Source: a virus
Reading direction: 5' to 3' (one strand)
DNA: 33,960 nucleotides
Virus record (IMG/VR): IMGVR_UViG_3300017917_003928
Coordinates: 1-33,960 of that record
Position 1 is the first letter of the stretch, and each line of letters begins with the position of its first letter. Position numbers and translations under genes: made by a program. Below the pieces are notes generated by a model. That model was not told the origin of the DNA. It was given only the letters and a program-made list of their open reading frames with translations, and did not search any database. Positions 30,745-33,960 of this stretch are shown here, one piece after another.

Positions 30745-31099
30745 TAGACACACTCTTACTCAACAACTGATCAAACAGTTACCTGCTGACTACTGCACAC
30801 TGGAAGAAGCCATGTTGACCTGGTGGTACAACATAAGAGATTCGGGTGGCATGCGACTGTCGCGCCGTGGATACGATATTTTTGTCAAACAGTTGAAGAT
30901 TGAACACTATGATTATGTTGTGCAGTCTGACACCAAATTCACACCTGGTGTGATATTGGCTTTGGATCGTAGATTGCAAACGCCCTACTATGTGGCCAGA
31001 GAAAAAGGCAGATACAAATTGGTATTTTTTGGTAGTAGAGAAGCTGTACTGATCAATCTCTACGGAGACTTAGAAAATTTTTTAAACAGTCTTGATTGA
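30737..31099 (+). CDS. Conserved T4-like phage hypothetical protein, 120 aa
   Basis: A GTG start at 30737 overlaps the preceding stop region (8 nt) and gives 120 residues. CTLEEAMLTWWYNIRDSGGM then RLSRRGYDIF is a block I recall in T4-like cyanophages. YYVAREKGRYKLVFFGSREAV follows as a beta-hairpin and helix. Function unknown. It is the last gene before the promoter of the tRNA cassette, whose -35 box overlaps its stop. Confidence 0.7.
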   Translation: MRDRHTLTQQLIKQLPADYCTLEEAMLTWWYNIRDSGGMRLSRRGYDIFVKQLKIEHYDYVVQSDTKFTPGVILALDRRLQTPYYVAREKGRYKLVFFGSREAVLINLYGDLENFLNSLD

Positions 31100-31124
31100 C
31101 TAGTCAAGCAAAGATCTATATAAT
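31096..31124 (+). promoter_or_regulatory. Sigma70-type promoter for tRNA-tctC-omp
   Basis: TTGACT (31096-31101) and TATAAT (31119-31124) have 17 bp between them. The start would be near 31131, 2 nt before the tRNA 5' end. The -35 overlaps the stop of the upstream gene. Confidence 0.88.
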
Positions 31125-31132
31125 CAAATTTT

Positions 31133-31209
31133 GGGCCTGTAGCTCAGTTGGTTAGAGCAGGCGACTCATAATCGCTTGGTCGGGGGTTCAAGTCCCTCCG
31201 GGCCTACCA
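31133..31209 (+). tRNA. tRNA-Ile2 (anticodon CAT), CCA encoded
   Basis: A 77-nt cloverleaf is visible: acceptor GGGCCTG with CGGGCCT (G1-T72 and T6-G67 wobbles), D arm GCTC/GAGC, anticodon stem GGCGA/TCGCT with loop CTCATAA, T stem GGGGG/CCCTC with loop TTCAAGT, discriminator A and encoded CCA. The anticodon CAT would suit Met, but the anticodon arm closely resembles E. coli ileX (tRNA-Ile2), in which C34 is changed to lysidine by TilS to read AUA. The call as Ile2 rather than elongator Met rests on this arm. Supply of an AUA reader is a common reason for phages to carry this tRNA. Confidence 0.85.
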
Positions 31210-31239
31210 GAATGTTTTTTTATTACAAGGAGAAAATAT

Positions 31240-32181
31240 ATGAAAAAACTATTGACCGCAATTGCTATTGCACTTGCTTCCATGACCACATGGGCGCAAT
31301 CTACTGTGGAGCTGGTTGTGCCTAGCACGCCAGGTGGCATTGCCGACAAATTGGCACAAGTTATTGCAGCAGGTGCCCGACCCGAGTTTGCCAAACAAGG
31401 CATCACACTGGTGATTGCATACAAGCCGGGCGTGTCTACTGTGTTGGGTGCCAATGCTGTGGCCAGCACCGAACCTGGTAAAATCAGTTTCATGGTGACC
31501 AATAACGCCACACTCACTGTTCCCTTCTTTACTCCCAATGTGGCCACTTATGACATCGGCAAAGATTTTGCATTGATCAACTATCTAGGCTATGTGCCAG
31601 GTGTGATTGTGGCCAGCCCTGCATCCGGCATCAAAACCGCAGCTGACTGGCGTGCTGCCTGTGCTGGCGGCAAACTTACCTATGGTTCGCCCGGGGTAGG
31701 CGGCACCAGTCATATTTCAACCGAAATGATCAACAACCATTTTGGTTGCAAGGCCTTGCATGTGACCTACAAAGGTGCCTCTAACGTTGTAACAGATCTT
31801 GTGGGTGGACATGTGGGTTACTACAGCGGCTTTTTGGGCGACACCCAACAGTTGATCGAAACCGGCAAACTCAACGCTGTCATGGTCATGGACCAAAATC
31901 GTTTGCCCGAACTGCCCAATGTACCTACTGTGTATGAGCTGGGCTACAAAGATTACAACTTCTACAACTGGTTTGTGTTGGTGGCCAATGCCACTGCCAA
32001 GCCTGCAGATATAGCACAGGCTCAGCAGATTTTCACCCGTGCAATGAACATGCCAGAAACTGCTGCAAAATTACAAGAAGCAGGGCTACGGGGCAGAAAA
32101 GCACAGCCAGCTGACTTTTTGGCCAAAGAAAAACAGAGCTTTGCCAAAAATTTGCAAACAATCAATATCAAAACCAATTGA
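31240..32181 (+). CDS. TctC/Bug-type extracytoplasmic solute-binding protein
   Basis: The 313-residue protein has a Sec signal peptide (MKKLLTAIAIALASMTTWAQ, cleavage after AWAQ region) and matches the Bug family (TctC) that binds carboxylates for tripartite tricarboxylate transporters. VELVVPSTPGGIADKLAQVIA is the typical ligand-binding start. Other blocks are LTYGSPGVGGTSHISTEMI, VTYKGASNVVTDLVGGHVGYY, LPELPNVPTVYELGY and FYNWFVLVANA. The membrane components TctA/TctB are absent from the window. Bug proteins are greatly expanded in Burkholderiales. An AAGGAG site is 7 nt before the ATG. It lies in the cassette from promoter 31096 to the terminator at 32735. It may raise uptake of an organic acid in the infected host. 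Confidence 0.92.
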   Translation: MKKLLTAIAIALASMTTWAQSTVELVVPSTPGGIADKLAQVIAAGARPEFAKQGITLVIAYKPGVSTVLGANAVASTEPGKISFMVTNNATLTVPFFTPNVATYDIGKDFALINYLGYVPGVIVASPASGIKTAADWRAACAGGKLTYGSPGVGGTSHISTEMINNHFGCKALHVTYKGASNVVTDLVGGHVGYYSGFLGDTQQLIETGKLNAVMVMDQNRLPELPNVPTVYELGYKDYNFYNWFVLVANATAKPADIAQAQQIFTRAMNMPETAAKLQEAGLRGRKAQPADFLAKEKQSFAKNLQTINIKTN

Positions 32182-32223
32182 TTTTTTGCTATTATCGAAC
32201 AAGCACAATAAGTAAACTGCGTT

Positions 32224-32246
32224 CTTAAAACACGTTGTGTTTTAGG
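32224..32246 (+). other. Hairpin in the leader of the outer-membrane protein gene
   Basis: CTTAAAACAC (32224-32233) and GTGTTTTAGG (32237-32246) pair over 9 of 10 positions around a GTT loop. It is 19 nt upstream of the ATG and followed by only a partial T run, so it may stabilise the mRNA or separate it from tctC. An AAGGAA site follows before the ATG. Confidence 0.45.
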
Positions 32247-32265
32247 ACTTTTACAAAGGAAATTT

Positions 32266-32715
32266 ATGAAAAAAATTGCAATTGCCTCCCTGATCGCTTT
32301 GGTTGCCACTGCGGCTTCTGCACTGGAAGTTGGTGTGACCTCTAGCCGTGATTTTGCTGCTACTGATCGCAATGCCGCTGGCGTTACATTGAGCCAACAG
32401 GCTGGTGCTGTCAAGGTGACCCTGGGTGCCGAGCGTACCACTGTTGGAGCCAACGATCAAAATCGTTACAGCCTGGTTGCTGGCTACAATGTGGTAAAGG
32501 TTGGTCCTGCCACTGTTGCTGCCAAAGCAGGTGGTGTTTATGTTGCCAATCAAACTGGCAATGACGGTTATGCTGCTGTGGTTGGTGCTGGCGTGTCTGT
32601 GCCTGTGTCCAAACAAGTTGCTGTTGGCGTGGATGTGGTCCGTCAAATGGGTCAAGATCGCATTGCCTCCAGTGATGGCAACCGCGTGACCGCTGGTGTG
32701 TCTTTCCGTTTCTAA
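32266..32715 (+). CDS. Small outer-membrane beta-barrel protein
   Basis: The 149-residue protein has a Sec signal peptide (MKKIAIASLIALVATAASA) and a mature chain of alternating hydrophobic and polar residues, typical of an eight-stranded barrel (for example LEVGVTSSRDFAATDR and AVKVTLGAERTTV). The last residue is Phe (VSFRF), the outer membrane assembly signal read by BamA. Several VGVGAGV-like strands suggest an OmpX/OmpW-like or short porin-like barrel. It is closed by an intrinsic terminator at 32735. The gene probably came from a Gram-negative host. A phage-encoded outer-membrane protein could block receptors or change permeability; this is inference. Confidence 0.8.
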   Translation: MKKIAIASLIALVATAASALEVGVTSSRDFAATDRNAAGVTLSQQAGAVKVTLGAERTTVGANDQNRYSLVAGYNVVKVGPATVAAKAGGVYVANQTGNDGYAAVVGAGVSVPVSKQVAVGVDVVRQMGQDRIASSDGNRVTAGVSFRF

Positions 32716-32734
32716 ACTGATCGCACCGCAAATC

Positions 32735-32760
32735 AAGCCCACTTAGGTGGGCTTTTTTAT
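32735..32760 (+). terminator. Rho-independent terminator after the omp gene
   Basis: AGCCCAC (32736-32742) and GTGGGCT (32747-32753) form a 7-bp GC-rich stem around a TTAG loop, extended by A/T pairs, followed by TTTTTTAT. It is the strongest terminator in the window and ends the tRNA-tctC-omp cassette. Confidence 0.92.
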
Positions 32761-32782
32761 GACCACATTCACCAGCCAAAAA

Positions 32783-32790
32783 AATAAATA
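32783..32790 (+). promoter_or_regulatory. Possible T4-type late promoter octamer directly before an ATG
   Basis: AATAAATA ends 4 nt before the ATG at 32795, after the terminator. No Shine-Dalgarno sequence is visible. It differs in one base from TATAAATA. Confidence 0.35.
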
Positions 32791-32794
32791 AAAC

Positions 32795-33403
32795 ATGCGT
32801 ATCAAAGACATTGTGGCTGGCCCAGTCAACGAAGCTATCAATCGCCGTGGATTTCTGCGTGGGCTGGGTGCTGCTGCTGTGGCAGCAGGCACAGGGGCTG
32901 CTCGTGCTGGTCAAGAACCCGACGAAGAAAACGTCTACTGGGGTGTGCGCAAAGACTACACTGAAAAACCGCAAAAGCTCATACCCAATACCACTGTGAA
33001 CAAACCCAATCAGTATGTGCCTGAATATAATGTAATAATTTATGATCGCGGTGTTTTTAATGCCATGAACTACAAAGACTTTGTGTTTATCAAATCTACC
33101 CCAGGCATTGAATTTGAAACATTGCCGCCGGGTACCATACCGGGCATCAATGAAAAAACATTGCTCACACAGTTGGGCGAATACAACTACTTTGTGACTC
33201 AGAGCGCGGCCACAAAGTTTGCACAGGAATACAATGTGGCTCAAATGTCCAAGCGCAATCTTGATGCCAAACAAAGAATGGCACGGGGCGATCGCAGTTT
33301 TGACACCATGGTGAAAAATGTACCTCCGGGATCGGCGTTTGATCGTGGTCATATACAGCAACCCCAAATGCCCTGGCAAATCAATCAAGTTAAAAATATT
33401 TGA
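32795..33403 (+). CDS. Protein with Tat-like signal, function unknown
   Basis: The 202-residue protein starts MRIKDIVAGPVNEAI, then a twin-arginine motif NRRGFLRG (16-23) and a hydrophobic Ala/Gly stretch to about residue 38 (cleavage near ARA). This is a plausible Tat signal with a longer n-region than usual. The N-terminus also fits a capsid-targeting leader (VNE at 11-13, then Ala). The mature part contains YWGVRKDY, VPEYNVIIYDRGV and a segment with FDRGHIQQPQMPW near the end. No family is recognised. No Shine-Dalgarno sequence is seen and the octamer at 32783 lies just upstream. Late structural expression would fit the leader; Tat export in the host would fit the arginines. Confidence 0.6.
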   Translation: MRIKDIVAGPVNEAINRRGFLRGLGAAAVAAGTGAARAGQEPDEENVYWGVRKDYTEKPQKLIPNTTVNKPNQYVPEYNVIIYDRGVFNAMNYKDFVFIKSTPGIEFETLPPGTIPGINEKTLLTQLGEYNYFVTQSAATKFAQEYNVAQMSKRNLDAKQRMARGDRSFDTMVKNVPPGSAFDRGHIQQPQMPWQINQVKNI

Positions 33404-33407
33404 CGCC

Positions 33408-33959
33408 ATGCGAATCAATGAAATACTAGTCGAGGCAAAAGTGCCCAGCGTGAGAAATCAAATCCTTGCCGATGTGGCCAAACATGGCGGCGACATGGAC
33501 GAATATTTTGTTCGCTTTATCAACATTGACAAGCTGGGATTCAGCGGTCGACAATGGTTTGGCCAAACGCCCGATGTTGACCATCCCAAATTTGATGTGG
33601 ACTATATTGGTCACGATGTTGGCCGTCGAGCACTTTGGTTTTATCCGTTGAAGACTTATTTGGACAACACAAGATCTATCTATGCCGCCGAACAACCCTA
33701 TGTGTTTTTGGTCAAGCTCAAGCCCAATGCTTGGCTTCAGACTGTTCGTCGCGGCGACAACAAAGTTGAGCCTGCACCCAACGGAAAAGAAAGAGTAGGA
33801 ATTTTACGAATGAGTCAGCCTCCTGCTGCAATATTCTTCAAACATGGATATGATCTCATTGGTCGTTACTACAACTATGCCGATCGACATCGTAGGCACG
33901 GTGAAGTCAAAGGTCCTCCAGCACCCAGTTTCTTTGATCGTATTCGCGGGGTGCAATAA
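33408..33959 (+). CDS. Protein with capsid-targeting-like N-terminus, unknown function
   Basis: The ATG at 33408 gives 183 residues; a frame extension upstream to 33318 overlaps the previous gene and is not needed. MRINEILVEAKVPS at the N-terminus resembles T4 capsid-targeting sequences, with an ILVE|A site of the (L/I)xE type cut by the prohead protease gp21. The body is aromatic and basic, with FINIDKLGFSGRQWFGQ, YVFLVKLKPNAWLQTV and KERVGILRMSQPP. It has no recognised family. The stop codon is 2 nt before the end of the window. If it is packaged, it could be an internal head protein delivered with the DNA. Confidence 0.65.
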   Translation: MRINEILVEAKVPSVRNQILADVAKHGGDMDEYFVRFINIDKLGFSGRQWFGQTPDVDHPKFDVDYIGHDVGRRALWFYPLKTYLDNTRSIYAAEQPYVFLVKLKPNAWLQTVRRGDNKVEPAPNGKERVGILRMSQPPAAIFFKHGYDLIGRYYNYADRHRRHGEVKGPPAPSFFDRIRGVQ

Positions 33960-33960
33960 A

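Noticed and set aside
31133-31209. Elongator tRNA-Met
   Set aside because: The CAT anticodon alone fits Met, but the GGCGA/TCGCT anticodon stem with CTCATAA loop matches tRNA-Ile2 (ileX) better; not excluded without tRNAscan and TilS determinants.
31210-31226. T run after the tRNA as a terminator
   Set aside because: No hairpin precedes it other than the tRNA itself, and the ribosome site and start of tctC follow at once; read-through is more likely, though partial termination is possible.
32224-32246. Hairpin before omp as an intrinsic terminator
   Set aside because: AT-rich stem and no long T tract; kept only as a leader hairpin.
32411-33418. 335-codon minus-strand frame opposite the omp and Tat-signal genes
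   Set aside because: It runs across a strong terminator and over two supported + strand genes, is rich in His and Gln in a way that mirrors antisense coding, and has no recognisable domain.
1-33960. Cyanophage origin
   Set aside because: Several genes resemble those in cyanophages, but no photosynthesis genes are seen and the TctC-like and outer-membrane genes point to a heterotrophic Gram-negative host.
1-33960. CRISPR arrays, insertion sequences, integrase or attachment sites
   Set aside because: No direct-repeat array, transposase or integrase motif was found; the phage appears strictly lytic in this segment.

Overview
The window is a dense, one-directional stretch of a lytic tailed phage genome of the T4-like (Tevenvirinae/Kyanoviridae-like) type. 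The core markers are a family B DNA polymerase (gp43-like), a sliding clamp (gp45-like), a T4 RNase H-type 5' nuclease, a DsbA-like late-transcription DNA-binding protein and a set of small conserved T4-like hypothetical genes. All supported genes are on the + strand, and most overlap their neighbour by ATGA, TAATG, GTGA or TTGA junctions. Several host-derived genes (a Bug/TctC-type solute-binding protein, a small outer-membrane barrel, a bacterial-looking ClpP) suggest a Gram-negative host, most plausibly a freshwater Burkholderiales bacterium, because the Bug family is greatly expanded there. The host call is inference.

Layout. 1-2510: end of a conserved phage protein, a 23-codon ORF, a methyltransferase-like protein, a membrane fatty-acid desaturase and a small secreted protein. 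2511-2658: structured intergenic region and a strong sigma70-type promoter. 2659-8534: DsbA-like protein, ClpP, a sulfotransferase-like protein, DNA polymerase, a coiled-coil/methyltransferase-like protein and the clamp. 8531-13235: another sulfotransferase-like gene, the DNA 7-deazaguanine transglycosylase DpdA, and a tight run of small conserved genes. 13232-25144: a nucleotide-sugar and glycosyltransferase island (GT4-like, GalE, short DegT-like, GT2-like, methyltransferase, RfbB-like, GT-like, RfbH-like, a split TPP enzyme, a reductase/epimerase), into which folE, a surface lipoprotein and queD are inserted. 25125-31099: MazG-like, QueE, NadE, small conserved genes, an SGNH hydrolase, RNase H, a second MazG-like protein and more small conserved genes. 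31096-32760: a self-contained cassette of promoter, tRNA-Ile(CAT), TctC-like protein, outer-membrane protein and terminator. 32795-33959: a Tat-signal-like protein and a protein with a capsid-targeting-like N-terminus.

How the genes fit together. FolE, QueD and QueE make the first 7-deazaguanine intermediates (up to CDG) from GTP, and DpdA would insert such a base into phage DNA, a known anti-restriction strategy. QueC, the next enzyme, is not in the window, but a NadE-type PP-loop amidotransferase starts on the queE stop codon. The RfbB-like, RfbH-like, E1-alpha/E1-beta-like and reductase genes together look like a route to a branched 3,6-dideoxyhexose, probably to alter the host surface. 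The lipoprotein, outer-membrane protein, desaturase, sulfotransferase-like proteins and TctC-like protein also point to remodelling of the host envelope and uptake.

Most promising leads: the queE-nadE coupling without queC; the minimal two-subunit TPP enzyme beside an RfbH homologue; the promoter-tRNA-tctC-omp-terminator cassette; SD-less genes with promoter motifs directly before ATG; and a possible H-type pseudoknot in the queD leader.
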